A stretch of DNA of 64,000 bases from Leptodactylus fallax. Taxonomy: Eukaryota; Chordata; Amphibia; Anura; Leptodactylidae. Below, one piece after another: positions 23,450-35,626 of the stretch (the first letter of the stretch is position 1; each line of letters opens with the position of its first letter). The DNA lies in contig CAMRHE010000323.1 of the NCBI GenBank assembly GCA_947044405.1, positions 62,001 through 126,000 of the forward strand, in the 5' to 3' direction. The notes below the pieces were generated by a model. The model saw only the letters and a list, made by a program, of their open reading frames with translations, was not told the DNA's origin and searched no databases. The position numbers and the translations under genes were made by a program.

Positions 23450-23804
23450 TTCTGCTGCACCAAAAAAAAGCACCAGGCTAGGTTGACACCTTGAACTTTG
23501 TGGAAGCTGAAAAATTCAGCTTCAGGAATTTAGGACAGAATTTTTCAGCTTGAACAAATCTGATGTAATATCCAACACAGAATTTGTAAATTACGCATCA
23601 GGCGGTATTTTTCTGCCTCCCATTCATGTCAGTGGAATTTCTCGAGCAGAATTCACTTGAAGGTTGAACAGGATGCTTATTTTTCCGCCCCCTCCATGGC
23701 CGAGCAGCTGCATACAAGCCTTATATCACCAAATGGCGATGGAGTATTGTAAAACACAATGCCGCCATTGGACTCTGTAGCAGTGAAAACATGTACTGCG
23801 CAGA

Positions 23805-24190
23805 AACTAGAGATGAGAGAACCAGGGTGCGCCAACATTTTGATACTTGCTTCAAAGTGTCATGATGTCAGCAGGTCCCATGTGACCACTTAAGCCTAAT
23901 CACAGGCCTCAGCGGCTCTCCAGGGCCTATGACATCACAGAAGAGGCTAGAAAAGGCCTGAGGAAAACCAAAGATGCCGGAGAACATCCTCCAGATGCTG
24001 TGAAATCGCCAGTAAGGGTGAGGGGAGGTAAGTATCAGTGTTTATTATGTTTCGGTACTTCCCTTGGGGTGTGAAGAGACCCTGGAATGTAACAAAAAAA
24101 CTTTTGGTTTGGACCGAACATATTCTGTCTCCAATGAAACTAGCAGAATATTCACATAACAAATCCTTTTAGGTTCGGTCATCTCTTAGA
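23805..24190. repeat. Fold-back family X copy
   Basis: Runs from 'actagagatgagagaacc' through 'catgatgtcagcaggtccca', 'cctaatcacaggcctc' and 'gaggggaggtaagtatcagtgtttattatg' to 'ttaggttcggtcatctctta'. Marker order matches the other copies. Confidence 0.72.
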
Positions 24191-24261
24191 AGGATGAATC
24201 ACACTTCTCTATCTGACGGTATGATGAACCAGGCTGAATTTGGAGAACATTACCTGCCTGA

Positions 24262-24546
24262 CTGCATTGTGCCAGCTGTAAATTTTGGTGAAGGGCTAAT
24301 GCTACAGAGGTGTTTTTCATGGGTTGGCCTCGGTCCCTTAGTTCCAGTCAAGCGAAATTTTAATGCTTGAGAAGACATTTCCGGCAATTCTCGCTTCCAA
24401 CTTTTTGGAAACAGTTTGGGGAAGGCTTCTTTTCTGTTCCAGCATGACTGTGCCCCAGTGCACAAAGCAAGGTCCATAAAGGCATGGTTGGAGTAGATTG
24501 TGGTGGAAGAAACTGACCAGATGCACAGAGCCCTGACCTCAACCCC
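24262..24546 (+). pseudogene. Tc1-like transposase relic, family T5
   Basis: The plus strand encodes a decayed central transposase segment: CIVPAVNFGEGLMLQRCFSW, then GLGPLVPVK, FLFQHDCAPVHKARSI and, after stops, a frame remnant of the SPDLNP region ('agccctgacctcaacccc'). The QHDxAPVHKA segment holds the second catalytic Asp. Two in-frame stops and loss of the block around the third acidic residue make it dead. It is joined at about 24,547 to unrelated 'tgtgtgtatatata' DNA. This transposase lineage differs from T1, T2, T3 and T4. Confidence 0.82.
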
Positions 24547-24549
24547 ATA

Positions 24550-25495
24550 TGTGTGTATATATATAGAAAACAAAAGCAATGTAACAGCACCAACCCTATA
24601 GAAAGAACTTGTCTCCCCAAAATGCACAGCAGGGCCCCATCTCCAATATAGGGCTATTTAAAAAGAGTCCAGTCCGCCAGCATCCATATTCTATATAGTT
24701 GTTTTTCCAAATCTGTTCACGAGTAAATCAGACTTCTGTGTGGAGGGTAGAGGAAGCTGTCAGTCCGTCCACCTCTTGGGACATGAGCTCCACACCCATT
24801 ACCATTATTTGCTGACACGGAATAATGAGATGATGACATCATGGACAGGACTTGGAAACTGCAGAACTCATTTTTGTGGTTGTTGTTACTAGGGCTTTCC
24901 TTATGTTGTGTGTGACTAATGAAGGAAAGTTCTTGTAACACAAATTGGAGTCATGGATCTATTTTTAGAAAAAAATCAAGATATGAAAACTGCTAAAAAT
25001 AGAACATATTATATATGTATATTATCAATAACCAGTATATAGAACTAGCAACCCAATATTAATATTGCTCCTTTATGATCTGCATCATGAATAGACACAA
25101 TGTACATGGTACTCCGGGACTGAATATGGACAGCTCTCCATCAGACCCATAGATGCACATGGTGTGGTGGACACACATACACACTAAAGCTTCCTTCACA
25201 CTGGGGACTCAGAAATCCCTGTTCACTGGGGCTCCAGCATTTAGACCTTAAGTCAAGGTGGAAAAATTCTATTAATCCATGTCTTATCGAATGAGTTGAT
25301 AAAAGAAAATTTTTCTGTTTGCTGGCGTAGCCCTCCGCAAGGTGCCATCCTAGGCACAGAACTACCAGTGACTAGTGGAAAATACCGTCACACTAATAGC
25401 TATGCTATATCAGTTTCTAGAAACTTAAATTTTTTTGGTTCTAGACTTGATGTCCTCAAATACTCCTAGAATCCCGAAGATCAGTTCTCCGAGGC
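24550..25495. other. No gene seen
   Basis: AT-rich DNA with a short TA/TG run at the left edge. Nothing recognisable. Confidence 0.4.
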
Positions 25496-25717
25496 TACGT
25501 TCACATCTGCCCCGGGTGCCCATCTGGCTCAGAGTCCATGAGAAATCCCAGACAAAAAATTACTGCAAACCCGAATTTTTAATCCAGAGCCATCAGGACA
25601 AAAATAAAGGACACCCAATGTTGTCCATCATTAGATGGACTTCTTTTCCTTTCTTCTGGTCCTGCAATGGACCAGAAGAACAGAGACAAGGACGCATATG
25701 TGAACATGTCCTTAGTT
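25496..25717. repeat. MITE with CTACGTTCACATCTGCCC end
   Basis: GCTACGTTCACATCTGC at the left pairs with GCATATGTGAACATGTCC at the right. Inside, 'tcttctggtcctgcaatggaccagaaga' is a near-perfect hairpin. The 98-codon frame across it is incidental. Confidence 0.7.
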
Positions 25718-25964
25718 ATGTAAAATATTAAAGGAGAAGTTGTATTGTGAGAGCTGCAAAGGTGGCTATTTTTCTTCTCACCCAGGTCTCCCAGAAACAG
25801 ATATATTACAAGTAAGGAGTCACTGAAGAGAGTATTATAAATGTTTAACCAAAGAGGATGACTTAAAGAGGACCATTCACCACCTCCACCAACTCCAAGT
25901 CTTCGCAACCTGCAATAAGCGCCCCTCCACTGATTCTGCCTCCACCATTCCCAAGCAATCATTG

Positions 25965-26610
25965 TGTCTCGAATCTTAGTTTAGCTGCTGTTGCTTTAAG
26001 GTTACCTTGCCGACCTTTGAAGCTACTGTAGGGTCTGGGGTTCTCCTAAGCATATCCAATTAGCAACTGAGGAGTTGTATTTAACTCCTTCCTCCTCAGC
26101 CAGGTGCCTGCTATTTGGTTGTACCTAGTGTGGCTTCCATATTCTGATTGTTTGTACTGAACTGCTCTATATTGACCTTGTTACTGGAAATCTGCTTGTC
26201 TTCTGATTTTGGCTCTGATGTTACCTCTCGGACTAACCTTTGGTTTGTTACTGGAAATCCGCTTGTCTCCTGATTTTGGCTCTAATGTTAGCTCTCGGAC
26301 AGACCTTTGGCTTGGACATTCACTCTCCTAATTCATTCCCCTGGTTCTGATCTGCCTTGTGAGCTCATTGTGGGCCCTGGTTTGACTTCAGTTTATGGAG
26401 CTATTGTTTCTTTTACCAGTTTCTTTGGTGATAGCTAAGACCCCAAATTCATCACAAGTTCATCTGGCTTCGCGGCTGGTGCTGATGAAGGCATTTGAGT
26501 GTCTGGGATCTATCTCTCAGTGATGTGTAAGATTTAATCAGCTAGTTCTACTGCTCTCTGTTGTCAGCCAGTTCTTGCAATTTCTGATATTTGCTCCAGA
26601 GTCACATCAT
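25965..26610 (+). repeat. LTR-like segment, family R1, copy 2
   Basis: Matches 18,605-19,145 from TGTCTCGAATCTTAG to 'tttctgatatttgctccaga'. It also has an internal tandem duplication of about 90 bp (the 'ttactggaaatc...ctcggac' block appears twice, near 26,185 and 26,250). Probably a solo LTR. Confidence 0.65.
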
Positions 26611-26639
26611 CACATTGCTCTTAGTTGTATTTAATTTAT

Positions 26640-26885
26640 TATTATATCTTTATAATGTTCAGTGTTCTGTTTTTCTGACACAGAACCCCAAATCTCTTGT
26701 ATAGGTAAAAAGATTGCCTGTAATAACCACTAGAGGGAGCTTAGTAGCTTACTGCAGACTGTTTGTACATTGATCTCAAAAATAGAACAGCTCCCTCTAA
26801 TGGTGGCAACAGGTAGTTCAAGAGGTATATTATAATTCTATTTCTGTGCATATGATTTGGAGCCCTGTATAACAAAAATGAATCT
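26640..26885. repeat. Fold-back repeat with CTAGAGGGAGCT core, copy 2
   Basis: 'ccactagagggagctt' and 'acagctccctctaatggtgg' are inverted, within outer 'acagaaccccaaatc' and 'gatttggagccctgt'. This is the same family as 960-1,215. Confidence 0.75.
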
Positions 26886-27525
26886 GCAACTGCTTTATAA
26901 GATATATAAAGAAATGAATCAGTGCAGAATTACAGACTTTTTACCTGGTGGAGCTGCCCTTTAAGAACCATTTATAATTAGGTCTTCATTTCGCTGTACT
27001 AACCATAACACAGACTTACACCCATCACACAGAGATCCAGTTCCCGTTCTACATGTCACGAAAGTTGAAGTTTGTTGTTATAAAGATTGAAAGCAGCTGA
27101 ATGTAATGAATGTGGAGTTGGACATCACCCATCCTATTATTACCACCTCCCTTATTCCACCCGACACCCGTTAGGTTAATTCAGACAGATGCCTCCACCC
27201 TGACAATGACCGTCACAAGTTACACCCCATGGCCGAAGGGCCCCTAGAGAATTCCATAAAAGCGACATCTGGCTATTAAATGAATTACTTGAAAACATAA
27301 CAACAGGTAATTGGATCTGTATGTGTGTATATGAGGACCAGACGCACACGCCAGCGCATGCACCGCCGGAAATGACTAACTGTGTGCTTTGTTGTTGAGC
27401 ATTGTGTTTAGGTCCCCATGTGGATATGTCAGCTGGTGGATGTCAGGGCCGCACCGTGAAAATCTCATCACATTGTTGCAGCACAGCAGCAGTGTAAATC
27501 CATGGAGTCTACTGTCTAAATAGGC
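26886..27525. other. No gene and no repeat recognised
   Basis: 27,040-27,330 shows none of the repeat motifs used elsewhere in the window and has balanced composition; possibly single-copy DNA. No coding frame. Confidence 0.4.
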
Positions 27526-27529
27526 CAAA

Positions 27530-27700
27530 ACCAGAGGCCCCAATGCAAAATCCGTACCAGGTCCCCTACTATTATGTATCTTTTATAGTACCGATCTCCC
27601 CATATTGGAAAGAGACACCATACGGGCCCCCTAAGGCTCCTGAGCCTGATACAACTTCAACTTCTACACCTCTTACGTTACACCCCTGGTCAAAGATGTT
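27530..27700 (-). repeat. Dispersed repeat, 'ggggtgtaac...gggcccc' type
   Basis: The minus strand begins CCAGGGGTGTAACGTAAGAGG and ends in a 'ggggcctctggt' run. Similar '(g)ggcgtaactag...gggcccc' text occurs at 30,650-30,720, 31,890-31,950 and 44,480-44,530. Confidence 0.55.
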
Positions 27701-27925
27701 GATGCCCCGGGGCAGAAGGACTTTAGCAATATCTCCTTTCCATGAACATTGTTTTAGGATCTGGGTCTGAGCCCCCTCTCTCCAGGGGCCCCATGGTATA
27801 ACTCTATGGTACATATCCCTCTGACTCGGGGAATAATTGGTTTCCAGGGGCTATCTGAAAATAAATCTAAGCGTTTATACCCAGTGATTGGTTATTTTTT
27901 GTGTTGACAGATTTCACACATTTAC

Positions 27926-28341
27926 ATTAATGGGGTTGTCCAGGGTTTAGACCAAACTCAGGGGAAGCTGGAGTGGGTAGAAAACCAAAAAAAAAGACAT
28001 ACTCCTCTATCTCTGGTCCTGTATCGTATAACCTTTGTCTATTGTATCGGGACTTGCTGTGTCGGAAAGCCGAGACGCTTACATGACCACTGAGAGGGAC
28101 CGGTGACATCACTCACATATGTCACCAGTTCCTTATCTGCGACTGCTGAGGTCATTGATTGCTCTCAGTGGTCATGTGAGCCTCTCGGCTTCCCGCGCAA
28201 CAAGTCCCAATACAGGAGATAAAGGGGACCAGTACAAGACTGCCGAGCGCCGGGGATAGGTGAGTATGACTTTTTTTTTTTTTTTTTTTTCTTTACATCC
28301 ACCCCTGAGTTTGCTCTAAATCCTGGAAACCCCTTTAATAA
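27926..28341. repeat. Fold-back MITE, about 416 bp
   Basis: 'attaatggggttgtccagg...aaactcagggg' at the left is inverted at the right as 'cccctgagtttgctctaaatcctggaaacccctttaat'. Inner arms ('gccgagacgcttacatgaccactgagag' and 'ctctcagtggtcatgtgagcctctcggc') pair too. A run of about 22 T (28,270) interrupts the right arm. Confidence 0.85.
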
Positions 28342-28554
28342 TTTCCCCAGCTCATTAGCAACAGGACACCATTAACCACTGGCCGAACATATTACCGAAA
28401 AACCGCAGAAATGAACTCAGCCTAATGTTATGTAACGTTACTGTAAGTGTAACATCTGTTACTAGCAACCTGCTGATGGTTTCCAGCTAACATTTTGTTT
28501 GAAATTCAAATTGTTTTTATACTGTAAACATAAAGTGTAACTGAGTGTGTTACC

Positions 28555-28990
28555 ACCAAAAATCATAAATAATAGAAAAGCGCCCCTCCAAAAAGATACC
28601 CAACCCAGCTATCTTTGGTTTTGTGCCCCCCCCCCCCTTATTAAAATTATAGGACATTTGCAGGTCAAAAAAATCCCCATATTTGGCCCCTACACGGTAC
28701 AGGACCCCTTTCTTTTGGCCCCCACATGGTATATAACTACCTTTTTTTAGGCACCCATTTTTGCCCCCAAAATATATGACCCCTTTTTTAGCCCCCCCAG
28801 TATATGGCCCCCATTTTTTGTCCCCCAGTATATGACCCCTTTTTCTTGGCCCCCATACAATCTATGACCCTCTCCCCCACAATATATGGCACCTTTTTTG
28901 TCCCCACCAGTATATGACCTCCTTTTTTTTGTCAACTCCCCCAACAGTATATGAACTCTTTTTTTGTCCCCCCCCACAGTATATGACCCC
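28555..28990 (+). repeat. Degenerate minisatellite, about 28-40 bp unit
   Basis: Roughly ten imperfect units built from 'cccc', 'agtatatgacccc' and 'ttttttggcccc', best preserved between 28,760 and 28,990. The apparent Gly-rich minus-strand frame is this repeat. Confidence 0.85.
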
Positions 28991-29016
28991 TCATTTTATA
29001 TGATCTTTATTTTTTT

Positions 29017-29271
29017 AATTGGCTTCTACTTATTGTATTATTGCAATAAGTATCAGCTGATACTTTTTATTCAGCCATCCACGCTCCTGTCCAGGCCGGC
29101 TCTGCTGCTGCCTCCAGGGTGCGCTGTAGCTGATGTTGAAGAACGCTAGGATGCAGTGTCCGCGTCCTGGCGTCCTTCAGCATCGTGATGTAAGAACAGC
29201 GCCGCCTAGAGGAGCATGGATGGGTGAGAAAAAAAGTATCATATCAATAATACAATAAGTAGTGGCCAATT
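29017..29271. repeat. MITE with 27-bp inverted ends
   Basis: 29,017-29,043 (AATTGGCTTCTACTTATTGT and seven more bases) is inverted at 29,245-29,271 with two mismatches. Inside are GTATCAGCTGATAC and a GC-rich block. No gene. Confidence 0.85.
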
Positions 29272-30409
29272 GGAAAAAGAAAAAGCTCACTTACCTATCA
29301 CTGTCCTATAGTAAATGGTTTTTAGCAGAGCAAAGAGCAACTACTAAGAATATATCTCTTGCTCTGGAGGACCCACCGACTCCATACATTATTGATTTCA
29401 ATGAGAGTTGTGCAATACTTAATTTCGCCTGTGGTGTCACTGCAGAGAAATTGAGCACTTGCTGGTGATTCCTCCATAGATTACAGCTGATCGCTGAAAA
29501 ACATTGTGATCATAGACCAGAGACCATTCTAACAAAATAAGGCTTGATATTGAAGACAATGAGGGGAATTTATGGCAGAAAACTGGAGTAGCAGTGGCAC
29601 ATTTTAGGTGCACGGCCCTGATTTCTGATTTTTTTCTATAGGGGTTGTTGGAGGATATGGGCCCCAGAATCCATTTTATAGTGTAGGAACTACTACTTGA
29701 AAGTTTCTTCTATACCCTGAAGTTACTGGTCATACAGGAAATCCTGTCTTGTGTATATATCGTTCTTGTACCTTCATGTCTGTAGACTAAGAACGCCCCA
29801 CAGCGACAGACGTGACTTCAGAGAGATTACTTGATATTTTTGCATCATTTTAATTTCCTTTCAAGGGCCGAAAACCTAATATTCATCGACTTCATAAGCT
29901 CAGTGCCGATGACTAAAGACGCCTCAGGCTATGACTTCATATAGAGCTGTATTTATTCATGGCTGTGGTCGTGGTGAACATACCATAGTATTGGCTTTTG
30001 ACATTTTTTGACAGCAAAAAGGAATTTTTTATGGGAAAACTGAATGTATCCACAGAGTAAAATATGGGAATGTATGGAGCCCGGGGTATAGTATTACATA
30101 TTACCTGCAATTATATCCATGCTAGTTTATACAATGGTTGTTCAAGAACTGAAGCAGAGGTCACATGTGTTAAAAATATATTGAAAAATATCTAAAAATG
30201 ACTTTGAGATAATAGTAAATGTTATTTTGTGTATCTTCCCACGATTCCATGCACCGCAACACTACCCTGTGCTTCCTTGTACATGAATGTAATGTCAGAT
30301 TGGCAGTGAAGACTGACACTAATACAGGAGTATGGAATGTATAGGAGTACATGAATGTGGCATAACAATGGAAACCTGAATTAACATATTGTAGATGATT
30401 TGTGAGTAG
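29272..30409. other. No gene seen
   Basis: Unassigned. The 109-codon minus-strand frame at 30,170-30,499 has no domain I recognise and lies in AT-rich sequence. Confidence 0.4.
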
Positions 30410-30640
30410 AAATGGGCAAACCGGTTTATAATAAGTTGTGTTTGTTATGACTTTTCCAAAAATTTTGGTTTCGATGAACCTGAAATTTTTAGGGTTCACC
30501 TTGCATTACTCAAGCAAATGGCTGCATTATGCTGTCTGTTTTAGGTGTGTAAAAATAAAAAATCTCACCTTTACTACATCTTCTGGTGTTCCAGTCTTCC
30601 TCGGCCGTCCACCATATTATTTATCTCCAGGTCACCACTG
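30410..30640 (+). repeat. Family X flank fragment
   Basis: 'agtagaaatgggcaaaccgg', 'ccaaaaattttggtttcgatgaacctgaaa' and 'ggtcaccactgaggc' are outer-flank markers of family X. The central fold-back is missing. Confidence 0.5.
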
Positions 30641-30734
30641 AGGCAGGAGCGTAGCTATAGGGGGTGCAGAGCTAGCAATTGCTAACGGGCCCTGGAGACT
30701 CAGGGGCCCAAAGACCTGTCTACTATATAGGCCC

Positions 30735-30930
30735 CTTGCAGACGACCGTGGGCTAGGTCAGTGTTTTACCCATTCAATTCTATCAGTCCTATTCCTATCC
30801 GGTTTTGGGGCCATGCTTTCGCGGCTCCTATTAATTCAATGACATCCATGTGCTGCCCGTCGACTGGCTGTGCCGTTCAATCACGACCAGCAACGAGCAC
30901 ACAGTCATGTGAAACTAGCCTAAGAAAACA
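30735..30930. repeat. Short MITE ('cttgcagacgaccgtg')
   Basis: The left end GCAGACGACCGTGGGCTAGG and the right end 'cacagtcatgtgaaactagcctaag' are partly inverted (GGCTAG..., CTAGCC). No gene. The Tc1 copy T2-1 begins directly to its right. Confidence 0.5.
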
Positions 30931-30932
30931 TA

Positions 30933-31868
<936 letters not shown>

Positions 31869-31959
31869 TAGGTATTATTGACAGCCCATGGTTAATGGGG
31901 GCCCCATTACATAATTTGTATTGGGAAGCTTCAAGTTACGCCTCTGGTGTTTAGACCCC

Positions 31960-32260
31960 AGAGTATAATAGATGGAGGCCCAGGGGAGGTATAAAAAATT
32001 TAAACCATTTATTCTCGCCTTCCCCCCTTGCTTTCAGGCCTCATCACAGCTTTCGTCAATCGGTTTCTGTTTCCTGTAGGCGCTCTTCTGTGACATCATG
32101 ACGTTCGGTGTGCCCATGTCACCGTTAAGGTCCTATCACACATAGTTTACAGTGGTGGCCATTTTAGTTTGTCCAAGACGAATCCCAAATTGTTTGGTTT
32201 TAAATTTGGAATATTTGGATTGAATCCGGTTCATTGCGAATCGATTTGCCCAACACTAGT
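31960..32260. repeat. Family X copy, one arm plus flank
   Basis: 'gaccccagagtataatagatggaggcccaggggaggt', 'tattctcgcctt', 'gtgacatcatgacgttcggtgtgcccatgtcaccg' and then 'cattgcgaatcgatttgcccaacactag'. The right arm of the fold-back is missing. Confidence 0.7.
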
Positions 32261-33130
32261 TAGAAACCAAGTGCAAGGCTTAGGCACCAAGTGTTGTGAG
32301 TGTCAAGGGCCTAAATATGACATAATATAGGAACCCGTCACCGCAACACAATTATTGTGATGATTTTATTATATTTCGATGTTTATTATTCATTATATTC
32401 CTATTTCTGCAGTTGGTAGCCATAACATTCAGTCCATGAACAAAGGTCAGAAGTGCTGATGATGTCATCAGTATACATCCTCCAACTGGGTGTCAGTAAT
32501 AGTCAATCACTTCCTCTTGAACCTGTTGCTAAATAACAGGCCAAACGAATTTGAGCACTGCCTAGCAACTAAACAGATAATAACAATACCCCAAAGGGGT
32601 TTTGCTAGAATTTCACTTAAAGGAAATGAGCAGTCAGAAAACAGAAGTGAATCCCAGCAAAGTAACGCTGTAGAAAGTACAGAACGAGTAGTGATACTGT
32701 ACAGTATGTGCACAGTACATGGACACGGGATGTATCTATGATGCTCCAGGTTCATACTTGGCTACATTTAAATCCTCATTGATTAAACATTCTAAGCCCA
32801 ATCCCCAATTTGCACAGGAACACCCCAAAAATTTCAGAAATGCTCCTTTTGGGGCACAGGATAGATTTTCAATATAAGATTGGTGGGGGCCCTGACACCA
32901 GACACACCCACAATCGCCAGTTCTTAGCAGTTGCCAAATGAGAGCTGAGCTGTAGGAACCCAATATGACCACTATAAGGTGGACGAAGCTGGTTCTGTCC
33001 ACTGTGTAGTTCTGCGACCAACTGATTGGTGGAGGTATCGAACCCCCACTAATATGAGTTATCCTAAGGAAAGGTCATTAATATTAAAATGCTCGATAAT
33101 CCCTTCAATATTTGGTGTCCACGCTGTACA
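32261..33130. other. No gene seen
   Basis: Frames at 32,490-32,741 (+) and 32,736-33,002 (-) show no recognisable domain. 'gattggtggaggtatcgaacccccactaatatgag' (33,020-33,060) looks like a dispersed-repeat piece. Confidence 0.4.
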
Positions 33131-33169
33131 GGATCTACAGTATATACCTTCAGGGGCCACGTACATGGA

Positions 33170-33290
33170 GCCATCATCATCATCACCATCTAGGGGCCTC
33201 CAATATCACCATCACCATCTAGGGGCATCCAATATCACCATCTAGGGGACTCCACATCACCATCACTATCACAATTTAGGGCCCCCCACA
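33170..33290 (+). repeat. Short tandem repeat ('catcaccatctaggggc')
   Basis: Three to four imperfect units of about 27-34 bp built from CATCACCATC and TAGGGGCCTCCAATAT, with CAT/CAC triplet runs. Confidence 0.8.
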
Positions 33291-33559
33291 ATGCTCCTTG
33301 GGATGAAAACAGCAAGGGAAACAACTAGTTTATGTTGCTTGGCTTAAAACCCCTGAACTTAAAGGGGTTGTTCCACAAAATAAAGTCAACAGGACCTTTC
33401 TTGTGCTCCACATTCAACCTAAGCACAGAAAGACTGAATGTGGACTGATGGTGGTCGGCGCTCCCATTTACTTCAAAGGGAGAGCCGGAGATAGCCAAAG
33501 TACAGCACTTGTTATCTCCGGTGCTCCCATTGAAGTGAACATTCAGCCTAGCTATATTT

Positions 33560-34090
33560 CAAAAAATGTCTGATTCAGGCATGGACCCAAGATTTTTTGG
33601 GCTTCATCACCCACAAACCTCTTTAGACTCAAGAGTATAATAAGCAGAGGCCCAGGGAGGTGCGGTAAAATAATAAATTCTGATATTCACATTCCTTCAA
33701 CTCTACTGGACTCCCTTGTGGTGTCCAGTGCACATTCCCCTTCCTCTATGGGTCTCTTCTGTGAAGTCGTAGCTTCATGATGTCAGCAAGTGCCCATGTG
33801 AACAGTGAGGCCCAATCTCAAGTCTGAAAATTTCTCCAGAGCCTATGATGTCACAAAAGAAGCCAGAAGAAGCACAAAGAGAACTGAAGACTCTGGGGAA
33901 TGTGCACTGGGGCAGCTCAGGAGGGGTGAGGGAAGGTAAGTATCAATGTTTATTATTTTACTGCACCTCTACGGGCCCTCTGCTTGTTATACTATGAGGT
34001 CTAAAGAGAACCCAGAGTATAATAATAGCACTTTTGATTTGAAAAAAACTTCGCAAAAAACAAATCTCGTGTCTTTCACCCATCTCTACA
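33560..34090. repeat. Fold-back family X copy with both arms
   Basis: Both inverted outer ends are present: 'agactcaagagtataataagcagaggcccagggaggt' (33,625) and 'ggtaagtatcaatgtttattatt...cggg' to 'cttgttatactatgaggtct' (34,003). The centre has 'catgatgtcagcaagtgcccatg' and 'ggcccaatctcaag'. The outer flank contains 'cgcaaaaaacaaatctcgtg'. Confidence 0.75.
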
Positions 34091-35110
34091 TGGGGGGATT
34101 TTCTGATATATACACTTCAAATGAGTTAGCACAGACGGCCACAGATTTTACTATGAGGCCTCGGAATTTTAAGTTTGCATGTCTTATATACCCCACAGTG
34201 AACACCCTAAAAACAAATCCTCAAAAAATAATGGTGAAATAGAAGTTTTTCCATCCTTCGATCCTAAAATTTATTTATTTTTTTTAAATAATAAATTAAA
34301 TGAACCCCAAACTGGTGTCACTAAAAATACGACTCAACCCATAAAAAGTCCTTACACGGCTATATTAGCAGTAAAAAAAAAAAAGTTGTGCTCAGAAGGC
34401 CCAAAATAAATTTTAAGAGATTATGATTAAAAATTGTTGTCCTTGAAGGGTTAATCCTCTAGGCATGTAAGATAATACGCCATATTCCACTCCACAGCTG
34501 TATCTTGCGTCCTCGTATACGATCTGATATGATATAGCCTGTGATTCACAGTTTGAAGAATTCCGAACCATTTTCCGGGTCACAAGTCTGGTTACTGTTA
34601 ATTGTCCGGTGAATCAGCAGCGATTATGATAGCGTTCTGATTCATGTGCTCCCTCCTCAATACCCAGACTGTTACTATGTACCGTGCCGTCGACAGCGCC
34701 ACTTTCATCTCGTGTCAAACAAACTCTCTTCCACTTTCCCTGTCACAAGTGAGTTTTTATATTCCACCAGTGGGATCATTATTTCTTTGGCACATCCAGC
34801 TACGACCGTCTGCTGGTCTGAACTGTTCTTCTTAGGCTTCCCCGCCCTTAATGGATACAATTTCCTGAAAGCCAGTGATGTCATTAATCTTGCTTAATTC
34901 TTGAACTAGGGGTCTCCCCCGCTCTGAAATCGCAGCCAGTACAGTAATTTTCATGAACAGATGATAAAAAATAGAAAAATGTGTCTGTATTCCCAGTTCT
35001 GACGTATACTGTTACGTGTTGACTACTGGAACGTATAGCTGTCTCCAATGAATGTTATCCCGCTGACCTAAAATGTAGTTGTGTATGTAGTAAAATGTAT
35101 TTTACTTAGA
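34091..35110. other. No gene seen
   Basis: A dispersed AT-rich fragment lies at 34,290-34,420 ('ataaaaagtccttacacggctatattag'). The overlapping frames at 34,644-34,897 show no domain. Confidence 0.4.
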
Positions 35111-35114
35111 CATG

Positions 35115-35450
35115 TTACTAGAGATGTGCAAATCAACTCATACTGAGCCAGGTTTGACCCGAATATTCCAAAGCGCGAAACAAAAAAAAATGGAAATTCA
35201 TCTCGGGCGAACTAAAATGAGTATAATAGGCCCAGGGAAGGTGACACAAATAAAAAAAACATTCTTATTCCCATTCCATTACCTCTTTCGGGCCTCCTTG
35301 TGCCATCTGGCACTCTCCTGGTGACATCATGCACCTGGGATCACATCTGAGGCCTGTGAATGGGCCTCCAGTCACATGGGCATGCCGAACGTCATGATGT
35401 TGATCATGACATCATGATGATCTACGCCGAGTAGGCCCAAAAGAGGTAAC
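35115..35450. repeat. Family X copy, left arm
   Basis: 'actagagatgtgcaaatcaactc', 'atgagtataataggcccagggaaggtgac', 'attcttattcccattcc', 'tggtgacatcatgcacctggg', 'gtcacatgggcatgccgaacgtcatgatg'. Joined directly to the L2 element at about 35,452. Confidence 0.68.
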
Positions 35451-35626
35451 GGAACGTTATCTTGGAACGCTTAGTCTATTTTCGTTTGATCCGCTATCTT
35501 TCTGCTACCGTGTTTCTCCAAAAATAAGACCTACCCCGAAAATAAGCCCTAGCTACATTTTCCAGATTTTTTGGAGTAGGCTTGAAATATAAGCCCTACT
35601 CCAAAAATAAGCCCTAGCTAATTTAA

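Noticed and set aside
28747..28977. Gly-rich protein on the minus strand
   Set aside because: It is the translation of a degenerate CCCC/TTTT minisatellite.
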